Below, piece after piece: positions 23,901-33,392 of a stretch of 64,000 nt of DNA. Numbering within the stretch: position 1 is the first letter of the stretch; each line of letters opens with the position of its first letter. The notes under the pieces were generated by a model that was given only the letters and a program-made list of their open reading frames with translations, made no database searches and was not told the DNA's origin. The translations under genes were made by a program, and so were the position numbers. The DNA comes from Chondrilla cf. caribensis (Eukaryota; Porifera; Demospongiae; Chondrillida; Chondrillidae), in contig OZ026558.1 in assembly GCA_964020155.1 (NCBI GenBank), positions 2,036,663-2,100,662 on the forward strand, given 5' to 3'.

Positions 23901-26605
23901 TTGCATATACTGTAATGTATTGCAATATAATAATTATATTATGTACAGGGTTAGAGTTAGGTTGACACAGTATAAATTGTCCATCACTCACTACACTGGG
24001 ATATAACTACATATAACATATGTCAATAGGTATTATAATGGCTGATAAGATTGTCATAATAATAATAATAACATAATAGAGGTTTATAGTTTTATCGGTG
24101 TGTAATTTAAGCTGCAAAAATTATTTGTTTAAAATTGAGTTTTGCGAATTACGTAGCTGCATATTCATTAATAACAACAATAAAGTACAGTACATTATAG
24201 TTATACATCTGCATGTTGAACTGATATAGCTATTGACAGTGATTGTTCTGTTTCTTTCACTAGTTACACTTCAGTACATGTTATTTTTATATCCAATACA
24301 ATTTGTACATGTTATCGTTAATTATGAATATTCATAATTACAGTACATAAAATATTTAATCATTAACATACATAGTCATGATTTTGATCCCACACTGATA
24401 TTTCGCTATGCGCTAGGGAATTAATTCACCCAGGTTTCATCTTAATTGAGTTATGAAAAACGTAAACAGAAAAGTGATATTTTAACTAGATTTACAATCC
24501 ATATTTTCAGTCTGCCTGTGGCTGCAGAAGTAGTAATCACACAATTCGGTGTCATTGTCTTTACGTACAACATGTATATCAATAAACGATAATGCTGTTA
24601 GATTTACAGACAATTCACACGGTACGATTAATGAAGTGGAATTGATTGGACACAATAAATAATTACTGTTCAATAATTACTATTTATTATGTTAACTAAT
24701 TGCATTACTCTCGTGTTTGATACTGTTGACAATTACAGTCGTCTGAACTAACAATTGAAGACGACAACACATAAATAAAAGTATTTGTTGCATAAATTTG
24801 TCTGGTTTTACAATCAACACTCACTTGCAAAAATAAATCAAAGCGAACAATCTACTAAAACAAACTGTAGCAAATAGTAATTAAATTTACATTGAATGTG
24901 AATGTGAATGAGCACAGCATACTGGTCTAGTCTTATTCCCAGAGCGATCCTAGCCTCCAGTCTACAAACTGGGACTTTGTCCAGTAATACAGAGTTGGGC
25001 AATCTACACTCATTAAAACTCGTTTCTGTTTAGGATTGCTTCACAAAATGTTTAGAACCATAGCATTAAGCCGCAGACTACCAGCTGATAGGAATTGACT
25101 CTATACATCATCCATTCTTGAATGACACGATTTATTGATAACTAGCAAGTGAACCCATCAAAGGTGATCTCACCTGCTACGGCGAGTCGTGTGCAATCGA
25201 GGTTGGGCCTAGCCACTTTTGAAGCATCTTCACTGGTGGCAACAGAGGGTAGATGCTATAATGACAGTTATAAGTTTAAAATTTGATCGTTGGACTACAG
25301 CCAATCGCCCGATAACTGGAAGTCACTGGGACGATAATTAAAATGGCCATCAGCAGCGAAGGAAAAACCTGAAATCGTGGTTCTCCGCGTGGACAGTTAT
25401 AGATGGTCGATTGTAACCCATGGAGGACACTTACTGAACCATACCTCATAATCCCTGAGAGTTTGGTGGCACCCTGTGAAGTGGTTTTTCACGAATCGCG
25501 AACAAACAAACTGAACTGAATTATAATATATACATAGATTACATCATCAATTAACATTATCCTAACATTCCTGGACAGAAACAAGTTCTGAATACCCAAG
25601 GGCACATTCTTTACTGCCGGGATCAAATCCCATTTTACAAATGGAAGCGAGAATGGGTCTGGAATTGAGACCAGCACATAGCAACTCACTGCAAAGTTAG
25701 AGTTTGAAATTAAAGAAGCGTTTGAATTCGTTCAAATAGAGCATAGATCACTGTATTTAACATAAATCCTTTATACGTATTTCAGTAATAATAAGTAGTA
25801 ATAGTAATAATATGACGATTACATCATACATTGTTATTACAGCCTCCTATGGTTGGCTGCCTTATATTTATGATCACAGAATAGGGGGACCTCTCTACAA
25901 AGGACATATTGGGACCAGCTATTTGGTCCATTGTAGAGAGGTTGTCCACTCTTCAGAGGTGGAAAATGTACTAGCACTATAAGAAAGTCTACTTTTGGTG
26001 CGTGAAGTACGAGACCTTTGTAAGGAGGTAACTTCTATGGTGTACTTTATTTGAAGTGTCTTTTAGTAGAGGTTTCACTGTATCACCCAACATGTTTTTT
26101 GTTTTTGTTGAGAATATTGAAAGTGAAACATGTTATCGTACACAATTAAATTTTCGCTTATTATACTTGTGTACAATTACTTCTATTATTAGATGATGGC
26201 CCGACATAGAACGTGGCCTGTGCAGATAATGATATGGTTAAGTGGACTAACAGGAAAACAACGGTGATGATAATCACTCCAATAATACCCGCCAGACCTG
26301 TAGACTAGCGCAGGGAAACAGCTAACAATGGTTGTAGAGAACGTTAATTCACCTAAAATGATTCAGAAAGACTCACTTTTGGTCATAGCTTCCGCTAGTT
26401 TCTGTTCGGCCACAACTAGGTTGTTCACATAGGTGGCGTGATGTCTGCTATGATGGAGCGTCATAATTTCCGTGGAGATGTGAGGTTCCAGCGCATCGTA
26501 GTCATAAGGAAGGTCGGGAAGTGTGTGTTTCTTACGATGAACACAACTGGCGACAAGAGTGGACGTTCTGCTAGGTCTGCCAAATCTCCAAAATCTCGCC
26601 AACAT
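20949..26605 (-). CDS. SOD2: Manganese superoxide dismutase, mitochondrial (five exons, 222 aa)
   Basis: Exons, in order: 26605-26377, 23431-23315, 22944-22838, 22774-22702 and 21091-20949. All junctions are GT-AG and phases match, giving 669 nt including the TAG stop. The 222-residue length equals human SOD2. [20 protein letters not shown] is a basic, Ser/Arg-rich mitochondrial presequence, which is why I chose the ATG at 26605 over the upstream in-frame ATG. The mature protein starts [20 protein letters not shown]. The metal ligands are present: the His in TLHHSRHH, the His in [13 protein letters not shown], and Asp and His in DVWEHAYY. The Gln of [11 protein letters not shown], near the metal site, is also kept. 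It converts superoxide to peroxide and oxygen in the matrix. Introns 1 and 4 are large and carry MITEs and tandem repeats. A decayed inverted copy lies at 10217-12031. Confidence 0.95.
21981..22164. mobile_element. MITE family C, copy 2
   Basis: Starts TACAGTCGAACTTGTTTAGT and ends CTAAGCAAGTTGTACTGTA, with terminal inverted repeats. It lies in SOD2 intron 4, is the inverted partner of 13320-13487, and is separated from its shared flank by the foldback insertion that follows. Confidence 0.8.
22207..22497. mobile_element. Foldback element with about 110-bp inverted arms
   Basis: The left arm from GGAAACCGGGTAATTCTTGA runs through AAGACATTTTGACC and GGTCTTCGTCAGTTA. The right arm carries the reverse complements in mirrored order, ending TCAAGAATTACCCGGTTTCC. 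The short centre holds a duplicated AACGTAATGTAATA motif. It is absent from the paralogous position at 13319/13320, so it inserted after the inverted duplication. Confidence 0.85.
23460..23672. repeat. About 30-bp tandem repeat, seven units, in SOD2 intron 1
   Basis: Units of the form GCATGCTAATGTATTATTAC followed by ATGCATATAAGT, differing mostly at the ATGC/ATGT boundary. The array starts about 28 bp 5' (on SOD2's strand) of the exon 2 acceptor. Confidence 0.85.
23695..23830 (-). repeat. Dispersed repeat R1, copy 1
   Basis: On the minus strand it encodes the peptide-like tract [12 protein letters not shown]. The same DNA recurs at 31655-31810, 48060-48195 and partly 49970-50060. It is an interspersed repeat in SOD2 intron 1. 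Confidence 0.7.
23831..25877. other. SOD2 intron 1 body
   Basis: No separate gene is seen. AT-rich sequence with small palindromes (for example TAATTATGAATATTCATAATTA at 24318-24341). A block of more even base composition at about 25140-25690 resembles neither neighbouring repeat and may be another dispersed element. Confidence 0.5.
25878..26082. mobile_element. MITE family A, copy 1
   Basis: The GGACCTCTCTACAAAGGACA left end and the TAGTAGAGGTTTCACTGTA right end enclose the family core (TTGTCCACTCTTCAGAGGT, then AGCACTATAAGAAAGTCTAC). The family recurs at 37931 and 42808. Confidence 0.75.
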
Positions 26606-27016
26606 CGTGGTATTTTGAAAGACAAACGCTATGGGCGCTTGTCGAAGGGACTTCCCCTTTTTGGCGGCTTCCCACTTTTGGGATGTATACGCCATGTGGA
26701 GTTCGCACCATCTTCTATGTTCGCACACAGATCTAGAGACCAAGTGAACACCTGTTGTCCGGAATTAAGTGAACGTTCAGCAGAGTACATCGGATGAATT
26801 GCAACTAGCCGATGTCTTAGAGCCATGGCAACCGTCCGGTGTGTTAATCCCTCGTCTTACTACTGATGCTGCTTATTGTACTATAATAATTATTGAAAAG
26901 CACATAATGTCTATGAGAAAAGTATAATGAACTATGGTGTTTGTGTACCTACATAGATAGGGGTACCTATAGCGTGTTGTACCGTCTATTATGTTCTAAC
27001 TTTTGTTCTTTACATT

Positions 27017-27079
<63 letters not shown>

Positions 27080-27210
27080 GGGCAATTTTAGTTGTGTTCT
27101 ATCATGCCTCTCTCTCTCTTTCTCTAGAGATAGAGAGCGGTAGATAAAATACATGTAATAGCGTAGAACAATATTTTATTCACTCAACTACAGCTAGTTT
27201 TGCTTACAGT
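26606..27210. other. SOD2 upstream region
   Basis: Holds the SOD2 5' region on the minus strand. 26606-26830 is homologous, inverted, to the region left of 10217. A (GT)n run is at 27021-27079, followed by a short CTCTCT/TAGAGAGAG stretch. This is the likely promoter interval of SOD2, but I saw no convincing core element. Confidence 0.5.
27021..27079. repeat. (GT)n microsatellite
   Basis: About 29 uninterrupted GT units in the SOD2 upstream region. Confidence 0.95.
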
Positions 27211-27438
27211 ATGTCATCATTGACTTAGCACACATTCGTGGTCAATTGTGTTCATGACTTATGTTTTCACCTGTTGCATTCCAGCGTGAACTGGAGTCGA
27301 ATGTTGTGTCTGTCAATGGTTGTGTTCCTCCTCTTTGCGTTGGCTTCACTCTTGTTGGTGTTAAGTGGAGTGGGATCCCACAATGACCACGAGTTCCAGG
27401 AGCACAATTGTAGCACTGACATCATCACTGATCAGCTA
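27211..27438 (+). pseudogene. Orphan membrane-anchor exon, inverted partner of collagen/lectin copy 1
   Basis: Reads MSSLT, a TAG at codon 6 (TAC in copy 1), then HTFVVNCVHDLCFHLLHSSV, a hydrophobic segment (MVVFLLFALASLLLVLSGVG) and a hydrophilic tail, ending before a GTGAGT donor near 27439. It is paralogous to the first exon region of copy 1 (9678-9439, minus). No collagen or lectin-like sequence follows. Because an in-frame ATG is absent after the stop until the hydrophobic region, it is probably dead, although initiation at the later Met would still give an anchored peptide. Confidence 0.75.
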
Positions 27439-27713
27439 GTGAGTTGGACAGCACGTTGCCGCTGGCATTATTTGATTTTGGAGAACTTTCACTTTTTTAA
27501 CATGTTTGTTGAAAGTCAGCACTTCCAGTTAATAGTTTTAATTAGCTCTAAAGTTTACACACACCAGTTCACACCACCATTATCACCACATTCAGCACTG
27601 TAGTTTACTGCATTATTCACACCATGGCTCACATCATAGTTCAGTTGCTTTGGATCACCCAATTCAGCTTTAGGATGTGGTTGCCTTGGATTGCCTACTT
27701 AAGCTTTGGACGT

Positions 27714-28243
27714 ACAGTAGAACCCCGCATATCCGGTCCTCGTAGTACCGGGCAACTCGGTTAACTGGGCAGTGTTTTGCCAAGTGTTGGCCATTCTATA
27801 CTGTACTCTTTGTATTGTAGTTTCTGGTGCGATAAACATGATATATAATATGCATTCCTATGCATATCCCCAACAGTGAATTTATAATTTATAATTAATA
27901 TTGCGTGACAAAGATGGCTGATTTTGAAACATCGATAATTTAGAAATAGGTTAGAATTCGAGTGCAACGGCTTTACTGAGCTTAACATCTCCAGCAATGA
28001 TTCTTTCGAACCTAAACAAGATTTACTGAGGGGAAAATTTATCATTTTTCCGAAAATGTACAAGACTAGGTTTTACATATAATAGTATTCTGAGTTTTTC
28101 TAATACTGTAGTGATATATAACATATTTTCTATCCTCATTGCTATACAAATCTAATGAATCGTTGGTTTCATAGTTACAGGCAATTGTGTATTTATGAGC
28201 ACCCCTTGGTCCCGCACTGCCCAGATATGAGGGCTTCTACTAT
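27714..28243. mobile_element. Second pogo-like MITE
   Basis: The left end TACAGTAGAACCCCGCATAT and the right end (reverse complement GATAGTAGAAGCCCTCATAT) form terminal inverted repeats. The sub-terminal GTCCTCGTAGTACCGGGCA has a mirrored partner GCCCAGATATGAGGGC. The inside shares segments with 7724-8295, notably ATTTATATTGCG-like and AAGATGGC(C/T)GATTT stretches. No transposase frame. Confidence 0.65.
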
Positions 28244-29283
28244 CAACTCTTCTTCCAGTGTAGTGTAGATATTTAAAGGACGTTTTAGTATCTATAATTG
28301 TAGGCATGATGTGAACATCATTGCACAATAATGACATAATTGAATTGAAAATCTAATTTTTTGTGTCAGTAAGTACAGTATGTATGTTATAGTAGATGCA
28401 TTGTGAATACCATCCCTTGCTGCCTACTCCATTCAGTTATATCTAACCCAGTATTTATATACATACGTACGTAATTCACAGTTAGTATACAATGTTATGT
28501 GTCAGCCACATACGTACTGCTGATTAACTAACTAATGAAGGGTAATTAATGCAATAAACATTTGCTGGCCACTGATACAAGGATAGAATTTCGAATCATG
28601 TAGTTATTACAGTGTCTGTCCAATTGCATTAGTGATTGGAGACTTGATAATTTGTTACCCCTCTTTGTCCAGACTGAGTGATGTTTGTTATATTGGCTGG
28701 ATGTCTGAACTGATCTTGAACTGAACGCATAATCAACCACAGTGCATTCATCTTAATAGGCCACAATTTATTTTCAACAAGTCATCTGAGTTCAAAAACT
28801 TGTGGAACTGCCGCCCCCCGTGCTCGAATTTCGTACTTGGGCGTCTTTCTTAGGTTTAGAAAAACCTTTGCTGAAGTTATTACATTTGGCGGAGCTTCAG
28901 TGCACCAATTCTAGCCCATTTTCCAATTGTCAGTGTTCGAATTGCCTGCGGCAGCCCCTATAATTTATTGCAGATAAATGTATTGGGTGAAACAACTGGA
29001 TACTCATTGCAATTTTCATATTAGTATTGAGAAATTGTGGCAAATAAAATGGTAGTGGCTTTATGAGAATTCACTGTGCAAGGGATCTTAACGGATCTTT
29101 CCTTTTTCCTTGCGGTAAACATTGGTCATGTGTTGTCTACACTAATCATTCTAATCTCCAGTGATGCTCTCACAATACTGTGATTGGTTGATGTGATCAT
29201 CACATGATTAGTGGTGGCCACGTTTAAAGTTAAGATCCGGTCAAAGCTATGTACTTACTTTTGAGTTTTGGGTATTTCTGCAG
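28244..29283. other. Intergenic or upstream intron of the DIPK1-like gene
   Basis: The missing 5' exon(s) of the DIPK1-like gene should lie here or further left, but I could not identify a signal-anchor exon. A decayed family B-type element probably ends at about 29078 (GAGAATTCACTGTG). The acceptor TTTCTGCAG ends at 29283. Confidence 0.45.
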
Positions 29284-30437
29284 TGTGGAAGAGTACGAAA
29301 GCATGGAGTTCCGGGATCATACTGCACCACTCTGTGTTCCAAGGACGTCAGGAACATACAGTGTATCGGTCATGGGAAGTTCGTTTTCCTCGTTCAATAC
29401 CAGGAACACTCTGTCATCTTGAAAGAACTTAAAAGAGTAAACAGTGTAGAAATCAGCCACAGCCTAAAATATTTGGATAAGTTCAAGGTTTACGCCAGCA
29501 ATTTGCTGGATAGGTACATCAGTAACTCCCTTAGTTCACTAGGCGTACAGCCTACTTTGTCCGATCACTTAAAACAAGCGATACTTGAAGGGTGTGACCA
29601 AGATGGTGATGGTAATATTCCCTATCCCGACTTTATAATATGTCTTCAGCTTATACACACAGATGAATATGTGATTGGGCTATTATTAGATAGTTATTTG
29701 GGGATACCTAAAATATATGGTACCTGTGGTGGTTTCTACTCAGTGCAGTATGCCGGGGACCCCATCCTGTCAAACTCACTGTCATGGACGCAGCTCACTT
29801 CCCCACTTCCACCATGGAACGAACGTGCTTTAGTCGCAATTGAATTTCTAAATATGATTGAAGTGTTTGAGAAAACTCCCTTCGGCGTGCTGTTTCTTTG
29901 CGATCTTCAGCAGAGCAACTTTGGCGTGGTCAGGAAATATGGAGGAGGTTTTCTCGTATATGCCATTGATATGGATATATCTTTTTTCGAGCAATCGTTG
30001 CAAGGTATTTTAGCCGAAGGTGGCAATTGTGTAGAGGACCAAGAGTGTGACTTCTTGTCATGTTCGTCGAAATGCATTGAAGGGAAATGCACCCAAAGAC
30101 TACACTCCAGTAATCTTCAGGTGAGCCAATATTGTTTGGGCCAATTGAACAACCTCTGTTGTCCTACATCTGTTGTATTCCTACTGTACTGTAATTGCCA
30201 TGTACGTATGTATCGCTGTATGTGCAGGTTTTGTGTCGCGAGATTTTCACTGAAAAGTGTGCGGTGAACTATGGTCTTTTGCAAAATCCACCTGAAAGCA
30301 TCGATTCCAAACTAAAATTTCTCCTTCAGGAATGCTGCAACCCAGACACTCTCCTCTACTACTGGAATAAAACTTTAGTTCACTCGCCAATGACAGTACT
30401 GAACAGTATTAGAACATTACTGAAGCGTTCGCTCTAA
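29284..30437 (+). CDS. DIPK1/FAM69-type divergent protein kinase, C-terminal two exons
   Basis: Exon 29284-30120 is preceded by acceptor TTTCTGCAG and followed by donor GTGAGC; exon 30228-30437 ends in TAA. Together they give 348 residues. The start is missing, and the FAM69 family normally begins with a signal anchor on an upstream exon. Visible family features are CGRVRKHGVPGSYCTTLC, VILKELKR (the ATP-binding Lys), an EF-hand-like loop DQDGDGNIPYPDF and GTCGGFYSVQYAGDP. Next come PPWNERALVAIEFLNMIEVF, TPFGVLFLCDLQQSNFGV (catalytic-loop equivalent), YAIDMDISFFEQSL (metal-binding Asp equivalent) and a Cys-rich CVEDQECDFLSC region, then NLQVLCREIF. Members are secretory-pathway type II proteins; the substrate is unknown. 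Catalytic residues appear preserved. Confidence 0.88.
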
Positions 30438-30648
30438 GTTGAATACGTGTGTTCATAATTATTATTGTCTTTTGTATGTTATTCATAATTTGTGAATTTG
30501 TAAAATGTGATTGAAAGAATTTCAATCTGTGACTGCTCAAAATGCTAACCAGTTGATTTGGAGTTTATAGTCTTGTTGATTTTTCCAGTACACAACGTGT
30601 GTATTTGATACATAATATACTTACATACGTACATATGTATGTACATAC

Positions 30649-30998
30649 TAGGGCTGGGAATCGGCTGTAATTTCAAGTCGATTATCAGTACATATAAACT
30701 GATTGAATAATCAATTAATCACCAGAAGTAATTAAGTAGGCTTAACTGGAAACCACGCCCACTTTATTAGACTGAATAGTCATCCAATAGATGTGAAGTC
30801 CATAGAGTCCTTTTCATATTCAGGTACAAATTGAACCCATGGAGTGAAGGCTCTGGGTAGTAAGGTGGGGGTGATTTCCTGTTATACTCACTTAATTACT
30901 TCCTGTGATTAATCAATTTGCTCTCACTACTAACAATAATCAGATTGAAAGGAAATTCAATTGAGTAATCGATTAATTGATTAATCAGCCCAGCACTA
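30649..30998. mobile_element. hAT-like MITE with perfect 8-bp target duplication
   Basis: Flanked on both sides by GTACATAC (30641-30648 and 30999-31006). Left end TAGGGCTGGGAATCGG and right end (reverse complement TAGTGCTGGGCTGATTAATC) match the TAGNGCTGGG termini and the 8-bp duplication typical of hAT elements. 350 bp with no coding capacity. Confidence 0.88.
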
Positions 30999-31299
30999 GT
31001 ACATACATGCATACTGTATAGCCTTAATATTGGTGGGGAATTTATTTTGGCGAATTGGCAATTTCCAAACCTACTGCCAAATTATAATCTGCCGAATTGT
31101 GACTCAGAAACCCATATTGCCTTCCGACGCTATCCTATATCTATGGGCTATGAATACAATTATAACCCACTGAAAGGCAACCGCTGAAATAAAAACCGCC
31201 CAAGTTTAAATTACCCCGAAATCACTAAATATTCTTCTCACCGATATTTACGGCTATGCGGTACATATATATACCCTGCTTTAGCTAGAACCCTGATAT

Positions 31300-31485
31300 A
31301 CGTATACATACATGCATACATACGTACGTACGCACATGCATACATACATACATACATACATACATACATGCATACGCACATGCATACATGCATACATACA
31401 TACATACATACATACGTACGTACGTGCGCACATGCATACATGCATACATGCATGCATACTTACATACATACATACGTACAACCAG
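31300..31485. repeat. CATA/CGTA tetranucleotide-rich microsatellite
   Basis: Long imperfect run of CATA with TGCA and CGTA interruptions. Translations in all frames give Tyr/His/Met/Cys-rich peptides that are artefacts of the repeat. Confidence 0.9.
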
Positions 31486-31654
31486 ACTGTGTGTTGCATG
31501 ATAGGGCCAGAGCTGTCTTCACTTTCTTGCATGTATATTGCAATATTTCATTGTATTCTGCATATGTACGTATGTAATGGTTGTATCCTGGCATAGTGAA
31601 TGATAAACATTTTATACTGCAAATATGCACATAGGCCAATGCAACATATCACAT

Positions 31655-31810
31655 GTAATAGAAATGTGTTTACTAATTTCCTGCCTTGTTCTCAAACAAG
31701 TAATCCTAACAATGAAACCTGTCTGGTGACCTGTGCTGTATCACTGACCTGTGCTACATGTCTTGTGTATATACAGTTTTTCCTTTGTTCTACCCCTCAA
31801 CCAGGATACA
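31655..31810 (+). repeat. Dispersed repeat R1, copy 2
   Basis: Contains CCTAACAATGAAACCTGTCT and the [20 protein letters not shown] core found in the other R1 copies. Confidence 0.7.
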
Positions 31811-31930
31811 TACAAGTGTCCATGTAGTACAAGTCATTGTGTGTACCTACATAATATTATATTGTTTACTGTGGAAACTAAGTATTTGAGTGTATTGATG
31901 GTGTACTTTACGTTGGATGTACATTACAGA

Positions 31931-31991
31931 CAATACATTCACACTCATGGGCATCGTAATTATGCCCACGAGTGTGAATGTACGTATTGTG
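31931..31991. repeat. Long hairpin
   Basis: CAATACATTCACACTCATGG, GCAT and a short spacer are followed by a near-perfect reverse complement ending GTGTGAATGTACGTATTGTG. The stem is about 25 bp with one or two mismatches. Confidence 0.75.
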
Positions 31992-33233
31992 AAATTATAT
32001 ACGGTATTTATTACAGCATATGCATATGCATATTACTGTACATATGTACGTACGTATGTGTGTATACTGTTGTGTACATTGGCCTGCACATGTGCAGTAT
32101 GTACTATTGATGAATGTACATACAATACACGTGCGTATACCTGGGCCTATAATGATTGCATGTACAGTATACATCACTGTATGGTATTTGGTGGGAATAA
32201 ATTTAATGTACCACTGTGTTAATGATATTTATATAAAGTGTTAATACATCTGGGTGCGCATCCGTTATTTATCCATACTTTTCTTTTCAGCCACCTATCA
32301 TGAATACATACCGTATGTTCTAATCCACGCAGTTGTATTTTGACTGTTATTGTCAATATCCTGTCATTTCAGACCAAGTCAGTCGACCTGTACTTTCCAC
32401 GTGTTAGTGTTGAGTTGACCCCACTTCGACGTCCATTGTAGTAGCTCCTATATGTTAATGCGTGATCTGTGTTTGCCCCTTACTTACATCACTCCAGTTT
32501 CAAAGCATTGATTAATGAGTCTGCTCATAACAAGAGTATCTCGTTCCTGAATTTTCCAGTCTGCTTAGCAGAGCTATCTTTTGATGGCATCAGATATTAC
32601 ATCAAGAATTATTCTGGCACGCCATGCAATTAGATTATATAAATCATATCTCGATTATTTTAGTCTCAATACTAATTTTATCAACACTTTCCAGTCGCCG
32701 GGTACATATAATGGCTTGTATCCAAGGAAACCGGATTGTGTGTTAATTGAGCTTACGGGGCATCCTTCACAACTTTTATTCACTGTATTTGTATAAACTG
32801 TGTTTATCTGTATTTGGTAGCAATCTCTTTTTCTGCCCCATTCTGTGTGATTTGCTGTCTAGACTGCCTTGAGCGTAGTGCAGCACACTAGTGTTCACCT
32901 CTACTACGTGGTAGGTATGCTATTGTGACTACCTACACTTGTGTGTGTATTACTATACGTACATTCATATACATGTACTTATGTACAGCAGGACCTTGAT
33001 AATGCGATATTCTTTGTGGTAACAAATATCTGTTTGATTATAAAGATTGTCAAATTATAAGTCTTTTTATATTGTACATACATGTGATTATGCTATGATC
33101 GTTAGTAATGGCTGTGTCTCGGTTCAGAGAGTACTGAGATTGTAGACCATGTTGGATTATGTGGGTTCTACTGTACATGGTGTGCATAAACTGACCAGTA
33201 AGCCTTCTCCAGATCGACTGATACTGTACTTAC
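31992..33233. other. Intergenic, no gene seen
   Basis: TACGTA-rich DNA. Frames here are short and without motifs or splice context. Confidence 0.5.
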
Positions 33234-33392
33234 CTGGTTGGCTACTTTGCACATCTTTCACAGTAGCTGGACACATCTCCTTGGTAACTAGATCCATCTC
33301 CTCAGTGTTGGGATGTATTCCATCAACAATTATGATGAAATTTCTTCGATCAATTGGATGTGAATATGGTTCACGAGGTAATAATGATTTAA
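33234..33392 (-). CDS. Possible isolated phase 1-1 exon
   Basis: Minus-strand segment between a possible acceptor (AAGTTAG before 33392) and a strong GTAAGT donor just below 33234. It is open for 53 codons and includes PREPYSHPIDRRNFIIIVDG and IHPNTEEMDLVTKEMCPATV. The composition looks like a real protein, and the 159-bp length keeps phase 1-1, but I found no partner exons and do not recognise the domain. It may be a relic or a chance frame. Confidence 0.28.

Noticed and set aside
31238..31596. Several long open frames on both strands rich in Tyr, His, Met and Cys
   Set aside because: They are translations of the CATA/CGTA microsatellite in different frames and have no start context or conservation.
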